Origin: Actinobacteria bacterium Ga0077541
GTDB taxonomy: Bacteria > Actinomycetota > Thermoleophilia > Miltoncostaeales > Miltoncostaeaceae
DNA: 47,519 nucleotides
Direction: 5' to 3'
Assembly (NCBI GenBank): GCA_001464995.1
Contig: LNEQ01000017.1
Span: forward strand, 1 to 47,519
Below are positions 15,945 to 23,487 of the stretch, piece by piece (the first letter of the stretch is position 1; each line of letters starts with the position of its first letter). Both the position numbers and the translations under genes were made by a program. A model generated the notes under the pieces. It saw only the letters and a list, made by a program, of their open reading frames with translations. It searched no databases and had not been told where the DNA came from.

Positions 15945-16386
15945 GACGGCCCTGACGCCGGCCGCGCCCGACCGGCCGCTGACCCTCGAGGAGAAGAAGG
16001 CCGCCGCCCGGGCCCGTGCCCGCGCCGCGCGCCAGGCCGAGGCCGGCGGCGAGGCCTTCGTCACGATCTCGCCCGCGGCCGCCGCCTACATCCGCTCCTC
16101 GGCGGCCGAGCAGGGTCGCCCCGAGGGCGTGCGCCTGCGGATCCTGGCCGGCGGCTGCTCCGGGCTGGAGTACAAGCTCGACCTCCTCGAGCCGGGCGAG
16201 ACGGCCGCCGCCGGCGACCGCGAGGTCGTCTCGAACGGCGTGACGATGCTGATGGACCTCAAGAGCGCGATCCACGTCACCGGGTCGGTCATCGACTACG
16301 AGGACGGCCTGCTGCGACGGGGGTTCCGCATCAACAACCCGAACGCCACCTCGACCTGCTCCTGCGGGGACAGCTTCGGGGCCTGA
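15937..16386 (+). CDS. sufA: A-type Fe-S carrier protein (SufA/ErpA-like)
   Basis: A 149-residue A-type carrier. The three cluster-binding cysteines are visible: C74 in LAGGCSGLEYKL, and C141 and C143 in 'STCSCGDSF'. 'NGVTMLMDLKSAIHVTGSVIDY' and 'FRINNPNA' are family-typical. A 40-residue Ala/Arg/Lys-rich N-terminal extension (about 15-40, 'EEKKAAARARARAARQAE') is unusual and may be a helix or linker. It starts at TTG 15937 inside the sufT stop region. It is the last gene of the operon and is convergent with ridA 15 nt later. Confidence 0.88.
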   Translation: MAETALTPAAPDRPLTLEEKKAAARARARAARQAEAGGEAFVTISPAAAAYIRSSAAEQGRPEGVRLRILAGGCSGLEYKLDLLEPGETAAAGDREVVSNGVTMLMDLKSAIHVTGSVIDYEDGLLRRGFRINNPNATSTCSCGDSFGA

Positions 16387-16401
16387 GCGGCGCGCGGGGG
16401 G

Positions 16402-16815
16402 TCAGCGTGCGGCCGTGCCGGAGCTTGGCGGCGACGCCCCACCGAGCCAGACGACCGCATCCGCTTCGATGCGAACGGACGGAGCGAGGTGGCATCCGAT
16501 CGTGGTGCGGGCGGGGAGCGGGTCCGCGACGAAGGCGCGATACTCCTCGTCCATCTCAGCGAACTCGGTGAGGTCCGAAAGAAAGACCCTCACCTGGACC
16601 GCATCAGCAAGCCGCGCGCCGGCGGCTCGGGCCGCCCCATCGAGATTCCGAAACACCTGTCGCGCCTGGGCTCGAAACGACTCGGTCACGATGATGCCCT
16701 CGGGCGTAGCCGGCCATTGGCCGGCAAGAAAGAGAAAGCCCCCGGCGCTGATCCCCTGGGAGTAGCTTCCGGTTGGGGCGGGCACGACATCGGTCTTCAG
16801 CTCACTCCGGTCCAT
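16402..16815 (-). CDS. ridA: RidA family imine/enamine deaminase
   Basis: A 137-residue RidA/YjgF/UK114 protein, which hydrolyses reactive imines or enamines released by amine and heterocycle catabolism. It shows 'GSYSQGISAGGFLFLAGQWP', the trimer-core 'AGARLADAVQVRVFLSDLTEFAEMDEEYRAF', the conserved Arg in 'PARTTIGCHLAP' and 'RIEADAVVWL'. It starts at ATG 16815 with AGGAG 9-10 nt upstream; a longer frame has no support. It diverges from the HpaB-like gene across a 243-bp region with a 26-nt direct repeat, so it probably belongs to the catabolic island. The role would resemble RutC in pyrimidine degradation, acting on an unstable amino product. Confidence 0.9.
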   Translation of the reverse strand: MDRSELKTDVVPAPTGSYSQGISAGGFLFLAGQWPATPEGIIVTESFRAQARQVFRNLDGAARAAGARLADAVQVRVFLSDLTEFAEMDEEYRAFVADPLPARTTIGCHLAPSVRIEADAVVWLGGASPPSSGTAAR

Positions 16816-16870
16816 ATGCGCCTCTCCTTCTCCCTGATCGGCCTCCGCCGCACAATGGCGGCGGCTCGCT

Positions 16871-16974
16871 CCTTCGGGGAAGGGGGGAAACCCTCGTGCA
16901 TCCGGCGCGAGGGGATCGTCGGTTGCTGCGATGCGCGGCTGGCGGTTGCCTTCGGATCGGCGGGTAAACCCTCG
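16871..16974. promoter_or_regulatory. Direct repeat in the ridA/monooxygenase divergent region (possible operators)
   Basis: Two 26-nt copies (16871-16896 and 16949-16974) begin CCTTCGG and end AAACCCTCG, with 20 matches of 26. They are 78 nt apart start to start, which places them nearly on one face of the helix. They lie between divergent catabolic genes, where a regulator such as the one at 19245 could bind. The rest of the 243-bp gap (16816-17058) holds a GGGG ribosome binding site for the GTG at 17059 and nothing else I recognise. Confidence 0.35.
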
Positions 16975-17058
16975 CCCCGGAGAACGCATTCTCCCGATGC
17001 CTCACCGAGGGCTTCGGCCGCATCATTGGGCCACGCCGTCAGCAAAAGGGGCCAGAGA

Positions 17059-18588
17059 GTGACATCAGAGAAGCTTGCGACCCGGCTGAAGACCGGTGAT
17101 GAGTTCCGCGAGTCGCTCCGCGACGGACGCGAGGTCTGGTACCGGGGGCAGACGATCGACGATGTCACTCGCCATCCGTCGACGGCCGGCGGCATCGACA
17201 TCCTTGCGCAGGCGTTCGACGCCCAGCACGACCCAGCCACCCAGAACACCCTTACTTACGTCCGCGAGGACGGCATCCGCGCAACGAAGGCGTGGATGAT
17301 GCCGCGAACGCCGGAAGACCTGAGAAGTCGGCGCGAGTGCATCGAGTTCCTCGCGCGAGAGACCTTTGGAGTCTTCGGTCGCCAGATGGACATGATTGCG
17401 ACGACTCAGGTGGGCATGGCCGCATACCTGCCCCTGATCGAGCGCCACTCGCCCGAGTACGCCGTGAACATCCTGCCGTATATCGAGTACGCATCAGAGA
17501 ACAACGTGGTCCTCGCCGGACCCGTTGCCGATCCACAGGGGTGGCGCAGCAGAGGGTCGGCGCTCGGCCGCCGCGGCATCCCCCTGTATGACACGGATGG
17601 TGGCGGGCCTGACGCCCGTGAGCTGGATCTGGAGATCGACGGGACGGTTCTGCCAGGAGGCATGCGAGTGATGCGCCGCAGCCCCGAGGGCGTCTGGGTC
17701 AGCGGCGCGAAGGTCGTGGGGAGTCTCGCGCCCCAGTGCAACGAGATGCTCGTGTCGAACATCGCCCTTCCCGACCCCACACCCGACTCCGCCATCTGGA
17801 TGATCATCCCCGTGAACAGCCCTGGTGTGCGCCTCGTCTGCCGGGAGATGACCGCAACGCCCGAGGAGAGCTTTCACGATCATCCGATCACCTCCCGTGG
17901 TGAGGAGCTCGACTCTCTGGTGATCATGGAGGACGTCTTCGTTCCCAACTGGCGGATCATGAGTCTCGGTTGGACGGAGATCGGTCGGCACTACGGCCTG
18001 ATCGGTGCTCTCGAGCACTGGCACACGCTCACCAAGCTGTGTGTCAAGGCCGAGCTCTTCGTCGGCGTCCTCCAGCTCGTCGTGGACGGGATCGGTACCT
18101 CGCATCGGCCCGGAGTTCGGCAGTTGGTAGCAGAGGTCATCGAGTATGCGCAGGTCCTGCGCGCGATGCTCATCGCCTCCGAGGCAGCGGCGATCGCGAC
18201 TGAGGGGGGCGCCCTCTGGCCCAATCCCATGATCATCACTGCCGGTCGTTCCTACGCCCTGGGGCTGTACCCGACGATCATCCATCGCCTCCAAGAGCTA
18301 GCCGGTCAGGGCCCGATCCTGAGATGGTCACGCGAGGACTTCGATCACCCGGTGCTCGGCCCTCGACTCGAATGGTTCTACGAAAGCGAGAGCCTCTCGG
18401 CGCGTGACAAGAACATCCTCATGAACCTCGTTTGGGACCTCACGAGCAGCTCCCATGCAGGACGGGTCGAGATCTTCGAGAACGTCAACGGCTTTCCTCT
18501 CCCGTACCTGCGGGAGAGGATGTACAACGACTACGACAGTTCGGGCGCCGTGAGCCACGTGAGGCGCTTCCTCCGCATGGCTGACTGA
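17059..18588 (+). CDS. HpaB-type FADH2-dependent monooxygenase, large component
   Basis: A 509-residue member of the 4-hydroxyphenylacetate 3-hydroxylase (HpaB) family, acyl-CoA-dehydrogenase-fold enzymes that use FADH2 supplied by a separate reductase to hydroxylate phenols or hydroxylated heteroaromatics. Family marks are 'SLRDGREVWYRGQTIDDVTRHPSTAGGI', 'GRQMDMIATTQVG', 'LVIMEDVFVPNWRIM', 'HWHTLTKLCVKAELFVGVLQL' and the C-terminal 'NGFPLPYLRERMYNDYD'. Length is normal. The flavin reductase follows 1 nt downstream. It starts at GTG 17059 with AAGGGG about 8 nt upstream. Distance from true HpaB and the linkage to a NicX-like enzyme suggest a pyridine-type substrate rather than 4-hydroxyphenylacetate. 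That substrate is an inference. Confidence 0.9.
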   Translation: MTSEKLATRLKTGDEFRESLRDGREVWYRGQTIDDVTRHPSTAGGIDILAQAFDAQHDPATQNTLTYVREDGIRATKAWMMPRTPEDLRSRRECIEFLARETFGVFGRQMDMIATTQVGMAAYLPLIERHSPEYAVNILPYIEYASENNVVLAGPVADPQGWRSRGSALGRRGIPLYDTDGGGPDARELDLEIDGTVLPGGMRVMRRSPEGVWVSGAKVVGSLAPQCNEMLVSNIALPDPTPDSAIWMIIPVNSPGVRLVCREMTATPEESFHDHPITSRGEELDSLVIMEDVFVPNWRIMSLGWTEIGRHYGLIGALEHWHTLTKLCVKAELFVGVLQLVVDGIGTSHRPGVRQLVAEVIEYAQVLRAMLIASEAAAIATEGGALWPNPMIITAGRSYALGLYPTIIHRLQELAGQGPILRWSREDFDHPVLGPRLEWFYESESLSARDKNILMNLVWDLTSSSHAGRVEIFENVNGFPLPYLRERMYNDYDSSGAVSHVRRFLRMAD

Positions 18589-18589
18589 C

Positions 18590-19081
18590 GTGGACCACGC
18601 CGCCGATATCACCGCCTCCCTCCGGGAGGTCATGCGGGAGCATCCGGCCGGGGTCGTCATCGTAACTGTCGTCGTCGACGGTCGTCCGTGGGGGACGACC
18701 TTGAGTTCCTTCACACTCGCTTCCCTCGATCCGCCCCTCGTGCTCTTCTGCTTGGTCTCCACCACAACCCCGGCACGGGCGATTCTCCAGGAAGGAGCCT
18801 TCGGGGTCAGCTTCGTGACCGCGCAGAACGTCGACGTGGCGCGGGTGGCGTCGGCGGCCGGACGGCCGAAGTTCCTCGATGATCTGGCTGAGGCCCCCTA
18901 CCACGGGGCGCCACCGGTTCTTCGGGCATGCCGGGGCTCTCTCACGTGTCGTCTTGAGAACGCAGTCGCGGTGGGAGACCACACTGCCTTCATCGGCTCG
19001 GTGTCGCGCGTCATCACCGGGCCCGGCGGTCCGCCAGTGGCCTATTGCGACGGCGAGTACCGCCTCCTCAAGTTGACCTGA
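18590..19081 (+). CDS. HpaC-type flavin reductase, small component
   Basis: A 163-residue flavin reductase-like protein that would deliver reduced flavin to the monooxygenase encoded just upstream. It shows 'VMREHPAGVVIVTVVVDGRPWGTTLSSFTLASLDPPLVLFCL', the FMN/FAD-binding split-barrel start, with 'GAFGVSFVTAQNVDVAR' and the C-terminal 'GDHTAFIGSVSRV-x8-PVAYCDGEYRLL' where the H-x-x-F-I-G motif binds NAD(P)H and flavin. It starts at GTG 18590, directly after the monooxygenase stop, so the pair is transcriptionally and probably translationally linked. Confidence 0.92.
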   Translation: MDHAADITASLREVMREHPAGVVIVTVVVDGRPWGTTLSSFTLASLDPPLVLFCLVSTTTPARAILQEGAFGVSFVTAQNVDVARVASAAGRPKFLDDLAEAPYHGAPPVLRACRGSLTCRLENAVAVGDHTAFIGSVSRVITGPGGPPVAYCDGEYRLLKLT

Positions 19082-19157
19082 GGTAGCGCATCACGGTTAA
19101 CTGTCGCCGCACGCCGTGTCCGGTCTTCTCGGCCGAGGGGTACTGCCATTCGTCGGC

Positions 19158-19163
19158 TACGCT
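19158..19163 (+). promoter_or_regulatory. -10 box (TACGCT) upstream of the island regulator
   Basis: TACGCT ends 6 nt before an ATG at 19170, the same geometry as the leaderless promoters elsewhere here. That ATG opens only a 14-codon frame. The near-palindrome ACGGTTAACTGT at 19093-19104, upstream, could be an operator. Confidence 0.35.
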
Positions 19164-19169
19164 TCGCAC

Positions 19170-19214
19170 ATGGGGTGGCTATCCGTCGCTGGCTGGCGCC
19201 GACGCCCCAGGTGA
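19170..19214 (+). CDS. Possible 14-residue leader peptide
   Basis: A 14-codon frame (MGWLSVAGWRRRPR, stop at 19212-19214) starts exactly where a leaderless transcript from the -10 box at 19158 would begin, 75 nt before the regulator. It has two Trp and three consecutive Arg codons. It could tune regulator expression, or it could be chance. Confidence 0.2.
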   Translation: MGWLSVAGWRRRPR

Positions 19215-19244
19215 CGAGGTGATGGGCGTCGTGGTGGACCGGGA

Positions 19245-21053
19245 ATGGCCGTGACCCCAGCAGGAGAGCCGCGGGTCGGAGCGGTGGTGGCCGGCTTTGC
19301 GGGCCAGGTCCGTGATCTCATCGATCACGACCGACTCAGCATCTACATGCTGACGGCCGGCGGCACTGCCCTCGAGCGCTTCGCCGTGGCGACGTCACCC
19401 TCGATACCCGGAGAGAGGGACCTTCAGCCTCTGGAGCGCGTCGGCCTATCAAGGGTGATTCGAGAGAACAGGCCGATCGTCTCCGCCGACTTCGGCTCAG
19501 ACGAGCGCATCCTCGGCATCGAGGATGCGCTCGTCGCTGCTGCAGGGTACTTCGGCCTGCTCAGCGTTCCCATCCGGATCCAGGGGCAACCATTCGGCCT
19601 GATGAACTTCGTCAGCCGGAGGCGGGGCTTCTACTCGGAGGCCGACGCCGTCCTCGCTCAGCTCGTATCCGACCAGGTGTCGGTATTCCTTCTCGATCTC
19701 TGGGATCGCAGTGCCGGAGCCCCCGAGGGGGACCGCGAACCGGCCCTCCAGCGGGCCGAGCGCGTGGTGCCGCACAACGGCGCCGCGCTGTCGAGGCACC
19801 TCGATGAGGTCTCCGACGAGATCGAAAGGCTTGCAACCGAGGCGGTCGAGAACACGTCCGTCCCCGTCGATCGCCTTACAGACCTCCGAAGCGCCATCAT
19901 CAGATCACGAGGTAGCCTCCGACGAACACTGGACGACCCGTCCTTGCTCAAGGGCATCCTAGGGGGCGGCGTGGCAGCCGCGCTCGGCCATCTCGTGGAC
20001 CGGCTGACTCACGACACCGGCATCGTCACGACCCTTTCATCGCAAGGAGACGCCTCCGAGCTTCCCGCCGACGTCACCTGGATGATCGCCAACTGCGCGC
20101 ACGCTGCTCTCAGCAACGTGCGGGTGCACTCGGCCGCCGAGGCGGCACGGGTCTCCCTGACGGTCACCGACTCCGAGGCGGTGCTCTCGGTGGCCGACGA
20201 TGGTCGCGGGTTCGCTCCAGAGGGCCTCTGGAGCCACGCCGATGGCGGAATCAGAGCCGCGCGCGAGATGGTCCAAGCGATGGGTGGCCACCTGATGGTC
20301 ACCGCGAGCCCCTCCCGGGGAACAGAAGTGGTATTGCGCGTTCCCCTGGAGCGCAACCTGCATCCCGTCTCGCGGAGACCGCAGCGATCACGCCCGGGCA
20401 GCCGGGGACACGGGGTCGCGGACAGCAGGGTCGTCCGCGCTCTGGTCGTGGACGAGCAGCCCGTCTTTCGGTATGGCCTCACCGAGGTGCTGCATCGCGC
20501 CGGGGGCATTCGCGTGATCGGCACCGCCGGTACCGGCGCCAGCGCCCTCGCACGGGCGCGGCTGTTGCGCCCCGACTTGGTGCTGGTCGATCTCGACCTC
20601 CCAGACGTGGCTGGTTTCGAGCTAGCCGCTCAGCTCGGAGGGGCGGTCACCCACCGCCCTGTCGTGATCGTGATGTCTGCGTTCGCCGACGATGAACTCG
20701 TGTCACGTGCATTGTCGATCGGAGCGCGCGGATTCATATCCAAGAGGGCGGACACCGCGACATGGGCGGAGTCGATCCGTGCTGCGATGAGCGGATCGAC
20801 CATTGTCAACGGTGCGAGTTGGCCTCGAGCGGTGCCCAGCCGGGGTCTGACCGTACGTGAGCTTGAGATCCTGAGACTCGTCTCCCTCGGCTGGACCAAC
20901 GGGGAGATGGCCGGAGAGCTGCATCTCGCCATCAAGACCATCGAGCGCATCGTGGCCACCGCCGTGCTCAAGCTCGATGCCCGCAACCGCTCTCACGCAG
21001 CGGCGCGGTGCGTCGCACTGAGGTTGGTCGATCCGCGGTCGCTGCTTGCCTGA
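19245..21053 (+). CDS. GAF - histidine-kinase-like ATPase - receiver - LuxR HTH fusion regulator
   Basis: A 602-residue single polypeptide combining what are normally two proteins. A GAF-like sensor domain (about 10-155) is followed by a linker with no recognisable HisKA_3 phospho-acceptor His. Next is a HATPase_c domain with an N-box near N283 ('NCAHAALSNV') and G1 box D318-D-G-R-G-F. A NarL-type receiver follows (acidic pair D403/E404, phospho-Asp D449, K500), then a LuxR/NarL helix-turn-helix (about 534-590, 'LTVRELEILRLVSLGWTNGEMA'). It follows the HpaBC-like pair and is the only regulator in the island, so it probably controls it in response to a GAF-bound ligand. It starts at ATG 19245; the ribosome binding site is weak. 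Confidence 0.85.
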   Translation: MAVTPAGEPRVGAVVAGFAGQVRDLIDHDRLSIYMLTAGGTALERFAVATSPSIPGERDLQPLERVGLSRVIRENRPIVSADFGSDERILGIEDALVAAAGYFGLLSVPIRIQGQPFGLMNFVSRRRGFYSEADAVLAQLVSDQVSVFLLDLWDRSAGAPEGDREPALQRAERVVPHNGAALSRHLDEVSDEIERLATEAVENTSVPVDRLTDLRSAIIRSRGSLRRTLDDPSLLKGILGGGVAAALGHLVDRLTHDTGIVTTLSSQGDASELPADVTWMIANCAHAALSNVRVHSAAEAARVSLTVTDSEAVLSVADDGRGFAPEGLWSHADGGIRAAREMVQAMGGHLMVTASPSRGTEVVLRVPLERNLHPVSRRPQRSRPGSRGHGVADSRVVRALVVDEQPVFRYGLTEVLHRAGGIRVIGTAGTGASALARARLLRPDLVLVDLDLPDVAGFELAAQLGGAVTHRPVVIVMSAFADDELVSRALSIGARGFISKRADTATWAESIRAAMSGSTIVNGASWPRAVPSRGLTVRELEILRLVSLGWTNGEMAGELHLAIKTIERIVATAVLKLDARNRSHAAARCVALRLVDPRSLLA

Positions 21054-21059
21054 ATCCCT

Positions 21060-21088
21060 GCCGGCCCATCACCCCGCGACGGGCCGGC
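21060..21088. terminator. Hairpin between convergent regulator and amidase genes
   Basis: GCCGGCCC (21060-21067) and GGGCCGGC (21081-21088) form a perfect 8-bp stem with a 13-nt loop, immediately after the regulator stop and overlapping the last codons of the opposing amidase gene. There is no T-tract, so termination is inferred from place and strength only. Confidence 0.4.
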
Positions 21089-22439
21089 CCTGAAGGCCCG
21101 GGAGAGCCTCGGCAAGGGCCCAGGTCCAGCCCAGCAGCTGCTCGTCGCGCCACGCCCGCGCGGTCAGCTGAACACCGATAGGCATGCCCGAGTCGTCGAG
21201 GCCGGCAGGCAACGCACACGCCGGTACCCCTAGAAGATCCTGGGGAGCGGTAGTCGGCATAACCACGTCTCGTAGTGCTCGTTCATGACCCAAGTGCATG
21301 ACAAAGTCGCTCCCGACCTCCGGAGGTCCGCATGGAGCGACGACACTCAGGAGCATGTCGGCCCGCTCGAGCAACCGCCCGATCTCGGAGCGCAGGCGCT
21401 CGCGCACGAGAGTCGCCTCGCGATAGTCGTCCAAGGTGACGAGCTGCGCCGCCGCCATCCGGGCGCGCACGTCCGGGCCGTAGCCATCCACCATCGTCGG
21501 GACGCGGCCCGCGGCGATATGCGCGGCCAGAGCCTCCGCACGCTGAATCACCCCGAAGGCGTCCAGCATCCCCGTGAGGTCGGGACCCCGGACCTCACGG
21601 ACCCGGGCGCCGAGTTGGGCCAACACGCCGGTGGCCGTAGCCAGGGCCCGCTCCTGGGCCGGCCCGAGAGCCACGGGATGGAGCCCCCGTGCGACGACAA
21701 CCCGGATGCCGTCCAGCAGCCCAGGGCCGTCCGGCGGCGCGGAATCGTCCATGGCAGCGAACAGGGTGCATAGATCTGCCGGATCACGCGCAAGGGCACC
21801 CGGGTGATCGAGCGAGGGCGCAAGCGGCGTGAGGCCCGTGGAATCGATCCGCCCGTGGGTCGGCTTGAAGCCCATCACTCCGCAGAACGCCGCCGGAATA
21901 CGGACCGACCCGCCCGTGTCCGAGCCGAGGGCGATCGGGACGCACCCCGCGGCAACCGCGGCCGCGGACCCGCCGCTCGATCCGCCGGACGAGAGCCTCG
22001 GATCCCAAGGGTTGCGAACCGGACCGAAGTGCGGGTTGGCGCAGGTGATCCCCCAGCCGAACTCGTGCGTGCCGGTCTTGCCGACCAGGATCGCTCCAGC
22101 CCGCCTCAACCGAGCAACGGTGGGCGCGTCCCTGCTGGGAACGCGGTCGTGGTCGAGTGCCGAGCCGCTTGTGGTCCGTATGCCTGCCGTATCGAAGAGA
22201 TCCTTGGCGGCATAGGGAACACCCGAGAGAATCGCGGCCGGACGACCCTCGGCGAACGCCTTCTCCCAGCGGGCAGCGTCGTCGAGGGCGGTCTCCAGGC
22301 AGGTGGTCGTGAACGCGTTCAGGAGCGGCTGCGTCTCGCGAACCCTGTCGGCAACCGCGTGGATCACCTCGACTGGCGACAACTCACGCGAGCGATAGCG
22401 CGCAGCGATCTCAACGGCGCCGAGCGAACACAGGTCCAT
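21069..22439 (-). CDS. Amidase signature family hydrolase
   Basis: A 456-residue amidase-signature enzyme that hydrolyses carboxamides to acid and ammonia. The Ser-cisSer-Lys triad is visible: K79 in 'VPYAAKDLFDTAG', the cis-Ser in SSGGSSGGSAAAVAAG (about 151-165) and nucleophile S178 in GSDTGGSVRIPAAFCG. Length and layout are standard for the GatA-like/aryl-acylamidase branch. It lies inside the island, divergent from the SDR/NicX-like operon, so a role on an amide intermediate such as maleamate is plausible. In the known nicotinate pathway that step is done by an unrelated (isochorismatase-fold) amidase. Substrate is inferred from context only. Confidence 0.9.
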   Translation of the reverse strand: MDLCSLGAVEIAARYRSRELSPVEVIHAVADRVRETQPLLNAFTTTCLETALDDAARWEKAFAEGRPAAILSGVPYAAKDLFDTAGIRTTSGSALDHDRVPSRDAPTVARLRRAGAILVGKTGTHEFGWGITCANPHFGPVRNPWDPRLSSGGSSGGSAAAVAAGCVPIALGSDTGGSVRIPAAFCGVMGFKPTHGRIDSTGLTPLAPSLDHPGALARDPADLCTLFAAMDDSAPPDGPGLLDGIRVVVARGLHPVALGPAQERALATATGVLAQLGARVREVRGPDLTGMLDAFGVIQRAEALAAHIAAGRVPTMVDGYGPDVRARMAAAQLVTLDDYREATLVRERLRSEIGRLLERADMLLSVVAPCGPPEVGSDFVMHLGHERALRDVVMPTTAPQDLLGVPACALPAGLDDSGMPIGVQLTARAWRDEQLLGWTWALAEALPGLQGRPVAG

Positions 22440-22472
22440 GTTCAGGACAGTCTCACGCCCGGCCCGTACCGG

Positions 22473-22521
22473 TGATCGGGTAAGTCCGCCCCAGGGTGAC
22501 CGTATTCCCGGATGATCGGGT
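22473..22521. promoter_or_regulatory. Direct repeat TGATCGGGT in the amidase/SDR divergent region
   Basis: TGATCGGGT occurs at 22473-22481 and 22513-22521, 40 nt apart (about four helical turns), between the divergent starts of the amidase and SDR genes. A related GATCGG-CGGGTAA string lies at 16955-16967 in the other divergent region, which suggests a shared regulator site. Confidence 0.35.
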
Positions 22522-22543
22522 GACCCGCGCCTGCCAGCCTGGC

Positions 22544-23344
22544 ATGAGCGCCAACATGGGAGGGACCGTTCCAGAGTTGAGTGGGAAGGTGGCGCTCGTC
22601 ACGGGCGCCGGAGGCGGCATCGGTGCAGCGACGAGCGCGGCGCTGGCAGCCGCCGGAGCAACAGTCGTCCTCGTCGACCTGGAGGCGGCGGCCGTGGAGT
22701 CGGTCGCGGCGGCGGTCAGGGCTGGAGGCCTCCCGGCACTCACGGCAGTCGGGGACGTGTCAAATGCGGCGTTCGTTGCTCGAGCCTTCGGCGAGGCCAT
22801 CGAGGCTTTCGGCCGCATCGACGTCGTCTTCAACAACGCCGGCGTCGAGGGCGTCGTGGCCATGACACCCGACTACCCGGAGGACGCCTTCGACCAAGTG
22901 ATGAGAGTCAACGTGAAAGGTGCCTGGCTCGTCCTCCGCCAGGCCATCGCGGCGATTCGCACAACCGCAGGCCGAGGCAGCATCATCAATGCAGCCTCGG
23001 GCCTCGCGATCGCCGGAGCTCCGGGGATGTGCGCCTACGTCGCGAGCAAGCACGCCGTTCTCGGGCTCACGCGAACAGCCGCTCTCGAATGCGCGGTGGA
23101 GGGCGTTCGGGTCAACGCCGTATGCCCTGGTCCGGTCGAGACGCGCATGATGGAGGCCCTGGAGGCCTTGGCGTCCCCGGATGACCCGACCGTCGCCCGT
23201 GCCCTATTCGGGGGCAACGTGCCGATGGGGCGCTACGGGCGACCCGAAGAGGTCGCAGAACTCGTTGTGTTCCTCGCGTCCGATAGGGCGTCGTTCATGA
23301 CCGGGGCGGCTGTTTCCGTCGACGGTGGGTTCTCCGCCGCCTGA
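22544..23344 (+). CDS. Short-chain dehydrogenase/reductase (SDR)
   Basis: A 266-residue classical SDR: cofactor motif TGAGGGIG (about 20-27), acidic 'VDLEAAAVE' after strand 2 (NAD preference likely), 'NNAGVEG', catalytic Ser in 'INAASGLA' with Y-V-A-S-K, and the C-terminal 'GRYGRPEEVAELVVFLASD' and 'VDGGF'. It would oxidise an alcohol or reduce a carbonyl intermediate of the island pathway. The start is uncertain between ATG 22544 and ATG 22556; neither has a clear ribosome binding site. It is the first gene of the long plus-strand operon. Confidence 0.9.
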   Translation: MSANMGGTVPELSGKVALVTGAGGGIGAATSAALAAAGATVVLVDLEAAAVESVAAAVRAGGLPALTAVGDVSNAAFVARAFGEAIEAFGRIDVVFNNAGVEGVVAMTPDYPEDAFDQVMRVNVKGAWLVLRQAIAAIRTTAGRGSIINAASGLAIAGAPGMCAYVASKHAVLGLTRTAALECAVEGVRVNAVCPGPVETRMMEALEALASPDDPTVARALFGGNVPMGRYGRPEEVAELVVFLASDRASFMTGAAVSVDGGFSAA

Positions 23345-23367
23345 GTCTCGGCCGGGTTCGCTGCTGC

Positions 23368-23388
23368 CAGCCCCGATGGTTGGGGCTG
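23368..23388 (+). terminator. Short hairpin between SDR and NicX-like genes
   Basis: CAGCCCC-GATGGTT-GGGGCTG is a perfect 7-bp stem with a 7-nt loop, 23 nt after the SDR stop. With no T-tract it is at best an attenuator or RNA stabiliser. The remainder of the 143-bp gap holds the GGGAGA ribosome binding site of the next gene. Confidence 0.3.
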
Positions 23389-23487
23389 AGGGAATACCCG
23401 CGCACTGCGCAGGCGTTACCCCGTTGCCGCCGAGCACCCGGTGGGAGCCAGAGTACGGGACACAGAGCAATACCCCTGGGAGACGCC

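Noticed and set aside
16402-19081. A Rut-type pyrimidine pathway (RidA like RutC, monooxygenase like RutA, reductase like RutF)
   Set aside because: The monooxygenase is HpaB-type, not the luciferase-like RutA. RutB and RutD are absent, and a NicX-like dioxygenase is present.
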